Assembly (NCBI GenBank): GCA_023437255.1
Contig: JAEZGR010000198.1
Coordinates: forward strand, 1 to 9,029
Source of the DNA: Pseudomonadota bacterium
GTDB taxonomy: Bacteria > Pseudomonadota > Gammaproteobacteria > Burkholderiales > Burkholderiaceae_B
DNA length: 9,029 bases
Direction of reading: 5' to 3'
Every line of letters begins with the position of its first letter. Position 1 is the first letter of the stretch. The notes under the pieces were generated by a model. It was not told the origin of the DNA. It worked only from the letters and a program-made list of their open reading frames with translations, and made no database searches. Below are positions 1-6,570 of this stretch, in pieces. The position numbers and the translations under genes were made by a program.

Positions 1-513
1 GTGGAAAGCATCGGCATTGCCCGAACCTGGGCGGAGATCGAACGCGCCGACGTGGTGATACACCTTCAGGATGCCCGTGAAGCCAGCGACGAACTGGAAG
101 AAGAGATTGCGCGCCGCCTGCCTGCGCGCACGCCCGTCCTGAAGGTGTTCAACAAGCTTGACCTGCTCTCGGAAAAACAACCTGGAAGCGAGCCGAACGA
201 AGATACGTTGTATATCTCAGCCAAGACCGGCAGCAACCTCGATATCCTGCGCAGGCGCCTGCTCGACATTGCCGGTTGGTCGCCCGGCGCACAATCACCG
301 TGGCTCGCGCGCGAGCGGCATCTCATAGCCCTGGCAACTGCCGGCGAGCATCTTGCCATGGCGCGTTCCCACGCCGATCATGACGATCAGGTGCTGGATC
401 TGTTCGCGGAAGAACTGCGGCTCGCACACGACGCGCTGGGCGCGATCACCGGCCAATTCACCAGCGAAGACCTGCTTGGCGAGATCTTCTCGAGCTTCTG
501 CATAGGGAAGTAA
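1..513 (+). CDS. mnmE: tRNA uridine-5-carboxymethylaminomethyl modification GTPase MnmE, C-terminal part (5' end outside window)
   Basis: MnmE, with MnmG, modifies the wobble uridine (U34) of certain tRNAs in the cytoplasm. The frame is open at base 1, and the first codon, GTG, reads as an internal Val rather than a start. The visible 170 residues hold the end of the G domain: the G4 motif NKLD at residues 51-54 and a G5-type SAK at 73-75. The C-terminal helical domain follows. The protein ends in FCIGK (166-170), the family's hallmark C-terminus, whose Cys is the conserved functional cysteine. E. coli MnmE is about 454 residues, so roughly the N-terminal 60 percent lies upstream of the window. 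The stop TAA sits 4 bp from the stop of the convergent GntR gene. This is a housekeeping gene with no evident link to the operon downstream. Confidence 0.96.
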   Translation: MESIGIARTWAEIERADVVIHLQDAREASDELEEEIARRLPARTPVLKVFNKLDLLSEKQPGSEPNEDTLYISAKTGSNLDILRRRLLDIAGWSPGAQSPWLARERHLIALATAGEHLAMARSHADHDDQVLDLFAEELRLAHDALGAITGQFTSEDLLGEIFSSFCIGK

Positions 514-517
514 CGGT

Positions 518-1255
518 CTAGCCTTCGAGAACACCCTCTTCGGCGGCATCCCCTGCTCGCAGCCGCTCACCCTCATCTTCGCCGGAAAACTGCTCGAAGA
601 TGCTGACCTGCTCTTCGTTCTCGAGAATGATCCGGGCGGTGAGCTGCACATGCTCGGTGAGCAGCGCCACGGCCCGCTGCGTATCACGGCCGATCACCGC
701 TTCGGCGATATCGTGGTGTTCCGTGTCGAGATGCGGTCGGTCGATGCGGATCGACAGGACCCGGTAGCGTTCGGAGTGGCTGTACAGCAGCTCACGAATC
801 CTTAGCAGCCACGGGCTGTCACAGGCCTCGACCAGCGTGCCATGAAAACGGGTATGCGCGGTGATCCAGTCGGGATTGAAGCCGTCTCGCAGGCGCGCAG
901 GGGTGCGACTCAGTTCGTGCAAGGCAGCCAGAATTCGGCCCTCCCAGGCCACGTCGCCATGGCGGATCGAACGCTCGAGGCACTGGGATTCGATCGACAC
1001 GCGCTGCTCGGTCAGGTCGAGCAGATCCTCACGCGACACCGCAGCCACCCGGAAGCCGCGGCGCGGCTGCGGGATCACGAATCCATCGGAACTCAGCCGC
1101 GCCAGCGCTTCGCGCACGGCACTGAGGCTGACCCCGCGTTCGGCCGCCAACGAAGCAATATTGAGCTTGGTGGCCGGCTTGATCCGGTAGGTGAGCATAT
1201 CGTCGCGCAGCGACTGATACACGCTTTCTGTAAGGCTTTTGCTGGATTTTGACAC
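518..1255 (-). CDS. GntR-family transcriptional regulator, FCD (FadR-C) subfamily
   Basis: A 245-residue DNA-binding regulator. An N-terminal winged helix-turn-helix (about residues 8-72, with the recognition region around VSLSAVREALARL at 42-54) is followed by an all-helical FCD ligand domain (about 76-215). Family FCD domains often bind a metal through Asp-x3-His plus two later His. Here the likely ligands are His134, His138, His180 and His202, so the usual Asp appears to be His. The C-terminal 25 residues are acidic and probably disordered. The start is GTG at 1255; the frame begins MSKSSKSLTESVYQSL, which matches normal GntR N-termini, and a modest purine-rich stretch (GTGGGAATGG) lies upstream. 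The gene is divergent from the dehydrogenase/BKACE/ABC operon and is its natural candidate regulator. FCD proteins usually repress and release DNA on binding a carboxylate or acyl-CoA effector. The effector here is unknown. Confidence 0.92.
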   Translation of the reverse strand: MSKSSKSLTESVYQSLRDDMLTYRIKPATKLNIASLAAERGVSLSAVREALARLSSDGFVIPQPRRGFRVAAVSREDLLDLTEQRVSIESQCLERSIRHGDVAWEGRILAALHELSRTPARLRDGFNPDWITAHTRFHGTLVEACDSPWLLRIRELLYSHSERYRVLSIRIDRPHLDTEHHDIAEAVIGRDTQRAVALLTEHVQLTARIILENEEQVSIFEQFSGEDEGERLRAGDAAEEGVLEG

Positions 1256-1337
1256 GCGCCCATTCCCACTTGTCTGTGCTGATTCCTGCCACCGGGCCGG
1301 ATTGGCAGGGTCGCATCGAGCCGGAATCTCAGCGGCG

Positions 1338-1367
1338 ACGATAGCGTACGCCCCTGTACCCGATCAA
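1338..1367 (-). promoter_or_regulatory. possible proximal promoter of the GntR gene
   Basis: On the minus strand TTGATC (1367-1362) and TATCGT (1343-1338) are separated by 18 bp. Each hexamer matches the sigma70 consensus at 4 of 6 positions. A start near 1331 would give a leader of about 75 nt before the GTG. The match is weak, and a second candidate lies further upstream at 1421-1448. Confidence 0.22.
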
Positions 1368-1380
1368 GCCTCCCCGAAAC

Positions 1381-1400
1381 GCCCCTTAACGAAAAGGGGC
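1381..1400. repeat. short inverted repeat, 7-bp stem
   Basis: GCCCCTT (1381-1387) and AAGGGGC (1394-1400) form a perfect 7-bp inverted repeat around a 6-base spacer. It lies just upstream of the -35 of the operon promoter. Neither strand has a T tract after it, so it is not an intrinsic terminator. It could be a protein-binding site, or a hairpin in the leader of a long minus-strand transcript. Its function is unknown. Confidence 0.45.
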
Positions 1401-1410
1401 ACTTGCCCTA

Positions 1411-1439
1411 TTGACATGAATCTATAAAAAATCGATTAT
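1411..1439 (+). promoter_or_regulatory. sigma70-like promoter of the dehydrogenase-BKACE-ABC operon
   Basis: A perfect -35 hexamer TTGACA (1411-1416) is followed after 17 bp by GATTAT (1434-1439), which matches TATAAT at 4 of 6 positions. The region is clearly AT-rich against a GC-rich background. A start near 1446 would leave a leader of about 90 nt. The leader ends in a strong Shine-Dalgarno (GGAGGAGG, 1521-1528) before the ATG at 1535. The -10 lies inside the palindrome at 1428-1457. Confidence 0.6.
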
Positions 1440-1448
1440 TCGTCTGAA
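1421..1448 (-). promoter_or_regulatory. possible divergent promoter overlapping the operator (toward the GntR gene)
   Basis: Read on the minus strand, TTCAGA (1448-1443) and TATAGA (1426-1421) lie 16 bp apart, and each matches the consensus at 4 of 6 positions. If used, it would overlap both the rightward promoter and the palindrome, so one bound regulator could control both directions. The leader would be about 160 nt. The evidence is only hexamer similarity in an AT-rich patch. Confidence 0.28.
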
Positions 1449-1457
1449 ATCGATTTT
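1428..1457. promoter_or_regulatory. candidate operator: 30-bp palindrome with two ATCGAT cores
   Basis: AAAATCGATT (1428-1437) and AATCGATTTT (1448-1457) are perfect 10-bp inverted arms around a 10-bp spacer. Each arm contains a self-complementary ATCGAT (1431-1436 and 1449-1454), with centres 18 bp apart. The left arm covers the rightward -10, and the right arm covers the expected transcription start. A protein bound here would block initiation. The divergent GntR/FCD protein is the likely ligand. The site does not look like the FadR-type TGGTnnnACCA pattern, so the assignment rests on position and symmetry. Confidence 0.5.
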
Positions 1458-1534
1458 AAGGCCCGGGCAGCAGAATATTCAAGCTACAACACAGCCAGGC
1501 CCGGCCGCAGCAGACCTCACGGAGGAGGAACGGA

Positions 1535-2584
1535 ATGAGAGCAGCACTCATCGGCGCCGGCTCGCTTGGCACGATCATCGGCGCACTGATGACCCAGGGC
1601 GGGCGGCCGATCGACCTGATCGACGCCAATGCAGAACATGTGGCGGCCCTGAACCGCGACGGCGCCCGAATCACGGGGGAACTCGAGCTCGTCGTTCCCG
1701 TGACGGCACTCACGCCCCAGGAAATGAGTGGCCATTACGACCTGGTGTTCCTGCTGAACAAGCAGACAGCCAACGACGCGGTGCTTGAGCATCTGCTGCC
1801 CTTTCTTCACAGCGAAAGTGTCGTATGCACCCTGCAGAACGGCATCCCCGAACCCCGCGTCGCTTCGTATGTTTCGGCCGCCCGCACCATTGGTGGCGCC
1901 GTCGGCTTCGGAGCCACCTGGATCGGGCCGGGCGTATCACAGCTCACCACCAAGGTCGAAACCATGCGCGACTTTGCGTTCGAGATCGGCGAGATCGACG
2001 GCGAGCCGCGCCCACGCCTCGCGCAGGTCCAGGACTATCTGTCGTGCGTAGGCACGACCCGCATCCTGCCGGACCTCATGGGCATCCGCTGGTCGAAGGT
2101 CTTGATGAACGCCACCTTCAGCGGCATGTCCGCCGCCCTGGGCTGCACCTTTGGCGAAGTGCTCGGCGACCCGCGCGCCGTGCGCTGCGTGGCCTTCATC
2201 GCCGACGAAACCGTTCGCGCCGCCCATGCAGCAGGCTACCGCATGGCACCGATGCAAGGTGAAGACTTTGAAGCGTTCCTGCTGGAGTCGGCGGCTCAAG
2301 TCAGCGCACAGTTCCCGCTCATCGAGCGCATCTGGAACCAACATCGCAAGCTGCGCGCGAGCATGCTGCAGGACCTCGAGAAAGGGCGCGACACGGAGAT
2401 CCGCTACATCAATGGCGTCGTGTGTGATACCGCCCGCCAGCACGGCATCGCCACCCCCTTCAACGACAAGGTGGTGGAGCTCGTGCTCGAGGCACAGCAC
2501 ACCCGCAGCGTGCCCAACTTCAGCAACATCATGCGGTTCGACGACCTGCTCGACGCCCGCACCGGCCCGACCCAACACGTCTAG
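1535..2584 (+). CDS. PanE/ApbA-family (ketopantoate reductase-fold) dehydrogenase, probably NAD-dependent and catabolic
   Basis: A 349-residue cytoplasmic oxidoreductase of the 2-dehydropantoate 2-reductase family. The Rossmann motif GAGSLG is at residues 7-12. The family's catalytic set is present: Lys75 in LLNKQ, Asn102 in LQNG, Lys188 and Asn192 in WSKVLMNA, and the C-terminal SMLQD (276-280) and TEIRYING (287-294) blocks with Ser276 and Glu288. It is about 45 residues longer than E. coli PanE (303). At the end of the second beta strand it has Asp30 (LIDAN), where E. coli PanE has Arg31 that contacts the NADPH phosphate. An acidic residue there usually means NAD(H). The strong Shine-Dalgarno GGAGGAGG fixes the ATG at 1535. 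It is the first gene of the operon, 10 bp before the BKACE gene. Together these suggest oxidation of an imported hydroxy acid, not pantothenate synthesis. The substrate is unknown. Confidence 0.85.
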   Translation: MRAALIGAGSLGTIIGALMTQGGRPIDLIDANAEHVAALNRDGARITGELELVVPVTALTPQEMSGHYDLVFLLNKQTANDAVLEHLLPFLHSESVVCTLQNGIPEPRVASYVSAARTIGGAVGFGATWIGPGVSQLTTKVETMRDFAFEIGEIDGEPRPRLAQVQDYLSCVGTTRILPDLMGIRWSKVLMNATFSGMSAALGCTFGEVLGDPRAVRCVAFIADETVRAAHAAGYRMAPMQGEDFEAFLLESAAQVSAQFPLIERIWNQHRKLRASMLQDLEKGRDTEIRYINGVVCDTARQHGIATPFNDKVVELVLEAQHTRSVPNFSNIMRFDDLLDARTGPTQHV

Positions 2585-2594
2585 GAAACAGGCA

Positions 2595-3542
2595 ATGGCA
2601 TCATCAAAACGCTCGTCCAAAGTCATCATCACCTGCGCCGTAACGGGCGCCGTACACACGCCGTCGATGTCGGAGTACCTGCCGCTCACGCCAGACCAGA
2701 TCGTGCAGAACGCGGTCGATGCGGCCAATGCGGGCGCGGCCATCGTGCACCTGCACGCGCGCGATCCGCAAGACGGTCGCCCCACTCCCGACCCGGCGGT
2801 CTTCGACATGATCGTGCCGCGCATCCGTGAACAGACCGATGTGGTGATCAACATCACCACCGGCGGAAGCACGCGCATGACGCTTGAAGAGCGGTTGGCC
2901 TACCCACTGCGGCTGCAGCCTGAAATGTGCTCGCTGAACATGGGTTCCATGAACTTCTCGATTCACCCGGTGGCACAGAAGATCAAGGAATGGAAATACC
3001 CCTGGGAACAGTCCTACATCGAAGGCATGGAAGACCTGATCTTCCGCAACACGTTCAAGGACATCAAGCACATCCTGAAGGTGCTCGGCGAAGACTGTGG
3101 CACCCGCTTCGAGTTCGAGTGCTACGACCTGGGGCATCTCTACAACCTGGCGCATTTTGTGGATGCCGGGCTGGTCAAGGGCCCGCTCTTCATCCAGATG
3201 ATCTTCGGCATTCTGGGCGGCATGGGGCCCGACCCCGAGAACCTGACGCTCATGCGCAGCACGGCCGATCGTCTCTTCGGTCGCGAGAACTACCAGTTCT
3301 CGATCCTGGGTGCCGGGCGTCACCAGATGCCGCTGCTCACCATGGGCGCGGTCATGGGGGCAAATGTGCGGGTCGGTCTGGAAGACAGCCTGTATCTCGA
3401 GCCGGGCAAGCTCGCCACCTCGTGCGCCGACCAGGTGCGCAAGATCCGTCGCATTCTCGAAGAGCTCTCACTCGACGTCGCCAGCAGCGATGACGCGCGG
3501 GCGATGCTTGAGCTGAAGGGCAGCGCGAGCGTTGCGCTCTGA
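2595..3542 (+). CDS. BKACE (DUF849) beta-keto acid cleavage enzyme
   Basis: A 315-residue TIM-barrel enzyme of the family whose founder is 3-keto-5-aminohexanoate cleavage enzyme (Kce). Family chemistry is a beta-keto acid plus acetyl-CoA giving acetoacetate plus a new acyl-CoA. The zinc ligands are visible: His52 and His54 in VHLHARD, and Glu263 in RVGLED. Arg259 and Asp264 match the conserved Arg/Asp of the active site. Other family blocks are TGAVHTPSMS (17-26), NITTGG (86-91) and ILGAGRHQMP (237-246). Near the N-terminus Kce has GAE, whose Glu contacts the substrate amino group; here it is GAVH, so the substrate probably differs. The ATG at 2595 follows AGGAAACAGG and the 10-bp gap after the dehydrogenase. 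The same frame stays open back to 2151, but that stretch is antisense-like filler inside the upstream gene. Exact substrate unknown; beta-keto acids such as dehydrocarnitine are known for relatives. Confidence 0.93.
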   Translation: MASSKRSSKVIITCAVTGAVHTPSMSEYLPLTPDQIVQNAVDAANAGAAIVHLHARDPQDGRPTPDPAVFDMIVPRIREQTDVVINITTGGSTRMTLEERLAYPLRLQPEMCSLNMGSMNFSIHPVAQKIKEWKYPWEQSYIEGMEDLIFRNTFKDIKHILKVLGEDCGTRFEFECYDLGHLYNLAHFVDAGLVKGPLFIQMIFGILGGMGPDPENLTLMRSTADRLFGRENYQFSILGAGRHQMPLLTMGAVMGANVRVGLEDSLYLEPGKLATSCADQVRKIRRILEELSLDVASSDDARAMLELKGSASVAL

Positions 3543-3556
3543 GCGGCGGGGGAGGC

Positions 3557-4504
3557 ATGGAGTTCTTTCTGATCTCACTGCTGAACAGCCTGAGCTACGG
3601 CCTGCTGCTGTTCATGCTCTCGTCGGGGCTCACGCTCATCTTCAGCATGATGGGCGTGCTGAACTTCGCGCACGCCAGCTTCTACATGCTGGGTGCCTAC
3701 TTCGCCTACACCATCAGCGGCATTGCCGGTTACTGGGCGGCCTTCTTCCTGGCGCCCCTGCTGGTCGGTGCTGCGGGCGTGTTGGTCGAACGGTATGGCC
3801 TGCGTGCGGTCCACAAGTACGGCCACGTTGCCGAGCTGCTGTACACCTTCGGACTGTCCTACCTCGTGCTCGAGGCGGTGCAGCTCATCTGGGGCCGGTC
3901 CGCCGTGCCCTACGGGATTCCGGAAGTGCTGCAGGGGCCCCTTTTCACCCTGTATACCACCACCTTCCCCAAGTACCAGGCGTTCATGATGCTGATCGCG
4001 GTGCTGACGCTGCTCGCGCTGTACCTGGTTCTCACACGCACCCGCATCGGCCTCATTATCCAGGCATCGCTCACCCACCCCGAAATGGTCGAGTCCCTCG
4101 GCCATAACGTTCCACGGGTATTCATGCTGGTGTTTGGCGGCGGCTGTGCGCTGGCCGGTCTGGCAGGCGTGATCGGCGGGAATGCGCTCGTGACCGAACC
4201 CGGCATGGCCGAGACGCTGGGCACGATCATCTTCGTGGTGGTGGTGGCAGGCGGCATGGGCTCGCTCATGGGCGCCCTCATGGCCTCGCTGCTCATCGGG
4301 GTGATCCAGACCTTCTCGATCGCCATAGACCTGTCGCCCCTCGACATTCTTTCGGCGGCCGGCGTGAACGTGGGGCCCGAAGCCTTCGGCCACGCCGTGC
4401 TGGCCGTCAGCCTCTCCGACGTCGCACCCATGCTGCCTTACGCGCTGCTGGTGTTGATCCTCATATTCCGCCCCCGCGGGCTCATGGGCAAGCGGGAGAA
4501 CTGA
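3557..4504 (+). CDS. livH: branched-chain amino acid-type (HAAT) ABC transporter permease, LivH-like
   Basis: A 315-residue inner-membrane permease with about eight hydrophobic helices. Family landmarks are NFAHASFYMLGAYFAY (36-51) near the N-terminus, the cytoplasmic coupling segment with PEMVESLG (175-182) and NVPRVFMLVF (184-193), and GGMGSLMGALMASLLIG (232-248). It ends in the usual FRPRGLMGK. A longer loop (about 252-290) separates the last helices. It should form the transmembrane heterodimer with LivM and contact the ATPases through the PEM segment. The ATG at 3557 follows GGGGGAGG, 14 bp after the BKACE stop. The ligand cannot be read from the permease; HAAT systems carry amino acids, amides, urea and aromatic or short-chain acids. 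Confidence 0.94.
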   Translation: MEFFLISLLNSLSYGLLLFMLSSGLTLIFSMMGVLNFAHASFYMLGAYFAYTISGIAGYWAAFFLAPLLVGAAGVLVERYGLRAVHKYGHVAELLYTFGLSYLVLEAVQLIWGRSAVPYGIPEVLQGPLFTLYTTTFPKYQAFMMLIAVLTLLALYLVLTRTRIGLIIQASLTHPEMVESLGHNVPRVFMLVFGGGCALAGLAGVIGGNALVTEPGMAETLGTIIFVVVVAGGMGSLMGALMASLLIGVIQTFSIAIDLSPLDILSAAGVNVGPEAFGHAVLAVSLSDVAPMLPYALLVLILIFRPRGLMGKREN

Positions 4505-4507
4505 GCC

Positions 4508-5791
4508 ATGACCACACAATCACTGATCGCCAGTCCTTCCCCGGCGCTCACCGCCAACCGCCAGCTCGTGCTCTGGCTGGGTTTCGCGGTCGTGCTGCTT
4601 GCCGCACCGCACGTCTTCACCTCGTCGCTCGCCCATTCTCACCTCACGCAAATGGGCACCATGATCGTGCTCACCCTGTCGTACAACATCCTGCTGGGTC
4701 AGAGCGGCATGCTCTCGTTCGGGCACGCGGCCTTCTCGGGGCTCGGCGCCTTCATGTCGGTGCACGCCATGAACCTGGCCGGCGACGGCGCATTCTGGCT
4801 CCCCCTGCCCCTGGTCCCCATCGTCGGTGCATTCACAGGCCTGGCCTTCGCCGCGCTCATCGGCTACATCATCACACGCATATCCGGCGTCGCTTTCGCC
4901 ATGATCACCCTTGGCATCGGCCAAATGGCCTACGCCAGTGCGCTGATGTTTCCCGGCTTCTTTGGTGGCGAAGGGGGCGTCTCGACCGATCGCGTCTATG
5001 GCGAACCCCTCTTCGGGTGGACCTTCGGCCCGCAGCTGCAGGTGTACTACTTAGTCGCTTTCTGGCTCTTCATCTGCGTGGCGGCCACCTGGTACCTCAC
5101 GCGCACGCCCCTGGGGCGACTGTTGAACGGCGTGCGCGACAACGAAGAACGCATCCCCTTCATCGGCTTCAATCCGCACATGCTGCGCTACATGGCGCTC
5201 ATGGCCTCCGGACTGTTTGCCGGCATCGGCGGTGCACTCATGGCCATCAACTTCGAGATCGCCACCGACGAAGTGCTGAGCCTTCATGAATCCGGCGCCG
5301 TGCTGCTCTTCACCTTCATCGGCGGCACCACCACCTTCGTGGGCCCCATCCTCGGCGCCGCTATCGGCATCTTCCTCACAAAGATCCTGCCCGACTACAC
5401 ACCGGGCTGGCAGATGTATCTGGGCGTCGTCTTCATGCTTGTCGTGGTGTATGCGCCCGGCGGCATCAGCAGCCTGCTGCGTCCGGGTCTCGAGCTCGTG
5501 CGCCGCACGTTCCACTACAGGCGCCATGGCCTGTTCCTGCGGCTGCTCGCGAGCGCGGCAACGTTGTTAGTGGGCACCGTGCTGCTCATCGAGCTCATGT
5601 ACCACCGCAGCAGCGGCAGCGCCGCACCGCTTGAACTCTGGCGCATGTCTCTCGACCCGGCAGGCATGCTCGTCTGGGTGATTGCGCTGACCTTGCTGCT
5701 GGCGGGCATGCTCACCATCAAGCGAACGGGCCGCGCGCTGCTGCGCCAGGTCGCGAACGACGTCGACAGCGCCGAAGGAGCACAACCATGA
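4508..5791 (+). CDS. livM: branched-chain amino acid-type (HAAT) ABC transporter permease, LivM-like, with C-terminal extension
   Basis: A 427-residue permease. The core (about 1-325) carries the LivM landmarks: NILLGQSGMLSFGHAAF (60-76), the coupling segment TRTPLGRLLNGVRDNEER (198-215), and TTTFVGPILGAAIG (274-287). Many LivM proteins end shortly after the YAPGGI-type segment (315-320). Here about 100 more residues follow, with two predicted membrane helices (about 343-363 and 386-403) and a charged tail. E. coli LivM is also long, but its extra part is N-terminal. The ATG at 4508 lies 3 bp after the livH stop, with GGGAGA upstream. The stop overlaps the livG start (ATGA, 5788-5791), so the two are translationally coupled. 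No frameshift is visible; the extension is in frame with normal codon use. Confidence 0.93.
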   Translation: MTTQSLIASPSPALTANRQLVLWLGFAVVLLAAPHVFTSSLAHSHLTQMGTMIVLTLSYNILLGQSGMLSFGHAAFSGLGAFMSVHAMNLAGDGAFWLPLPLVPIVGAFTGLAFAALIGYIITRISGVAFAMITLGIGQMAYASALMFPGFFGGEGGVSTDRVYGEPLFGWTFGPQLQVYYLVAFWLFICVAATWYLTRTPLGRLLNGVRDNEERIPFIGFNPHMLRYMALMASGLFAGIGGALMAINFEIATDEVLSLHESGAVLLFTFIGGTTTFVGPILGAAIGIFLTKILPDYTPGWQMYLGVVFMLVVVYAPGGISSLLRPGLELVRRTFHYRRHGLFLRLLASAATLLVGTVLLIELMYHRSSGSAAPLELWRMSLDPAGMLVWVIALTLLLAGMLTIKRTGRALLRQVANDVDSAEGAQP

Positions 5792-6570
5792 ACGACGCAA
5801 TCCTTCAGCTCAAGAACGTCAAGAAGCAGTTCGGCCAGACAGAGATCATTCGCGGCCTGGACCTGGAAATCAGAAAGGGCGAGCGGCTGGCAGTGATCGG
5901 CCCGAACGGCGCCGGAAAATCCACGGTGTTTCACCTCATCTCCGGCAGACTCGCGGTCACCTCCGGCGAAATCTGGTTCGATGGCGCGCGCATCGACGAC
6001 TGCAACGCCCAGCAGATTTACCAGCGCGGGCTGAGCCGCAGCTTCCAGATCACCAACCTATTCGCCCGTCAGACGGTGTACGAGAACCTGCTTTCCGCCG
6101 CCATGTGGGCGCAAGGCTACCGCTACACCTTCTGGAAGCGCATCAGCCGGCTGCAGCCTCTGCATGAACGCGCCCAGGAAGTTCTCGAACGCATCGGACT
6201 GACCGCCCGCCGCGATGTCCCGGTCAACCTGCTGACCTACGCGGAACAGCGCGCCCTCGAGATCGGCATGTCCATCGCCGGGGGTGGCCACACACTTCTG
6301 CTTGACGAACCCACGGCCGGCATGAGCCGCAGCGAGAGCGATGCCGCGATCGAACTCATCAAGTCCGTGAGCGCCGACAAGACACTGCTGATCGTTGAGC
6401 ACGACATGGGGGTTGTGTTCGGCCTGGCCGACCGGGTCGCGGTCGTGGTCTACGGCCAGGTGATCGCCTGTGACACGCCCGAAAACATCCGCGCCAACGC
6501 GCGCGTTCAGGAAGCCTATCTGGGCGTCAAGAAAGAGAAGAAAACAGAGGTGGCCAATGGCATTGCTTGA
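5788..6570 (+). CDS. livG: branched-chain amino acid-type (HAAT) ABC transporter ATPase, LivG-like
   Basis: A 260-residue cytoplasmic ATPase that pairs with LivF to power import. Walker A is GPNGAGKST (38-46), the Q-loop is RSFQITN (Gln87), Walker B is TLLLDE (Asp173, Glu174) and the H-loop is VEHD (His205). All are consensus. The signature motif is degenerate: LTYAEQR (149-155) instead of the usual LSxGQ or LAYGQQR, with Ala at the conserved Gly. The C-terminus (TPENIRANARVQEAYLG) is typical of LivG, followed by a Lys-rich tail. The start is fixed by the ATGA overlap with livM and GAAGGAG upstream. The gene end overlaps the livF start by 14 bp. Confidence 0.94.
   Translation: MNDAILQLKNVKKQFGQTEIIRGLDLEIRKGERLAVIGPNGAGKSTVFHLISGRLAVTSGEIWFDGARIDDCNAQQIYQRGLSRSFQITNLFARQTVYENLLSAAMWAQGYRYTFWKRISRLQPLHERAQEVLERIGLTARRDVPVNLLTYAEQRALEIGMSIAGGGHTLLLDEPTAGMSRSESDAAIELIKSVSADKTLLIVEHDMGVVFGLADRVAVVVYGQVIACDTPENIRANARVQEAYLGVKKEKKTEVANGIA

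Noticed and set aside
1381..1400. Hairpin as an intrinsic terminator
   Set aside because: No T tract follows on either strand, so it is kept only as an inverted repeat.
1239..1427. 62-residue plus-strand open frame in the intergenic region
   Set aside because: It starts inside the regulator gene, overlaps the promoter, has no clear ribosome site and resembles nothing known to me.
1460..1513. Near-repeat GGCCCGGGCAGCAG / GGCCCGGCCGCAGCAG in the operon leader, possible 6-bp hairpin
   Set aside because: Short, GC-only and with a 30-base loop; expected by chance in this composition. No riboswitch-like fold was recognised in the leader.
1535..2584. Biosynthetic panE (ketopantoate reductase of pantothenate synthesis)
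   Set aside because: The NADPH-binding Arg is Asp, the protein is longer than PanE, and it sits in a regulated catabolic-type operon. I kept the family call and dropped the specific function.
2151..2594. N-terminal extension of the BKACE frame
   Set aside because: It lies inside the dehydrogenase gene, reads as low-complexity Ser/Arg/Pro filler, and the ATG at 2595 has a ribosome site and gives the family N-terminus.
1937..2878. Long open frames on the minus strand opposite the dehydrogenase and BKACE (also 2604-3323 and 3575-4519)
   Set aside because: They are His/Glu/Ala-rich mirror frames of GC-rich codons, cross real gene boundaries, and show no recognisable domains.
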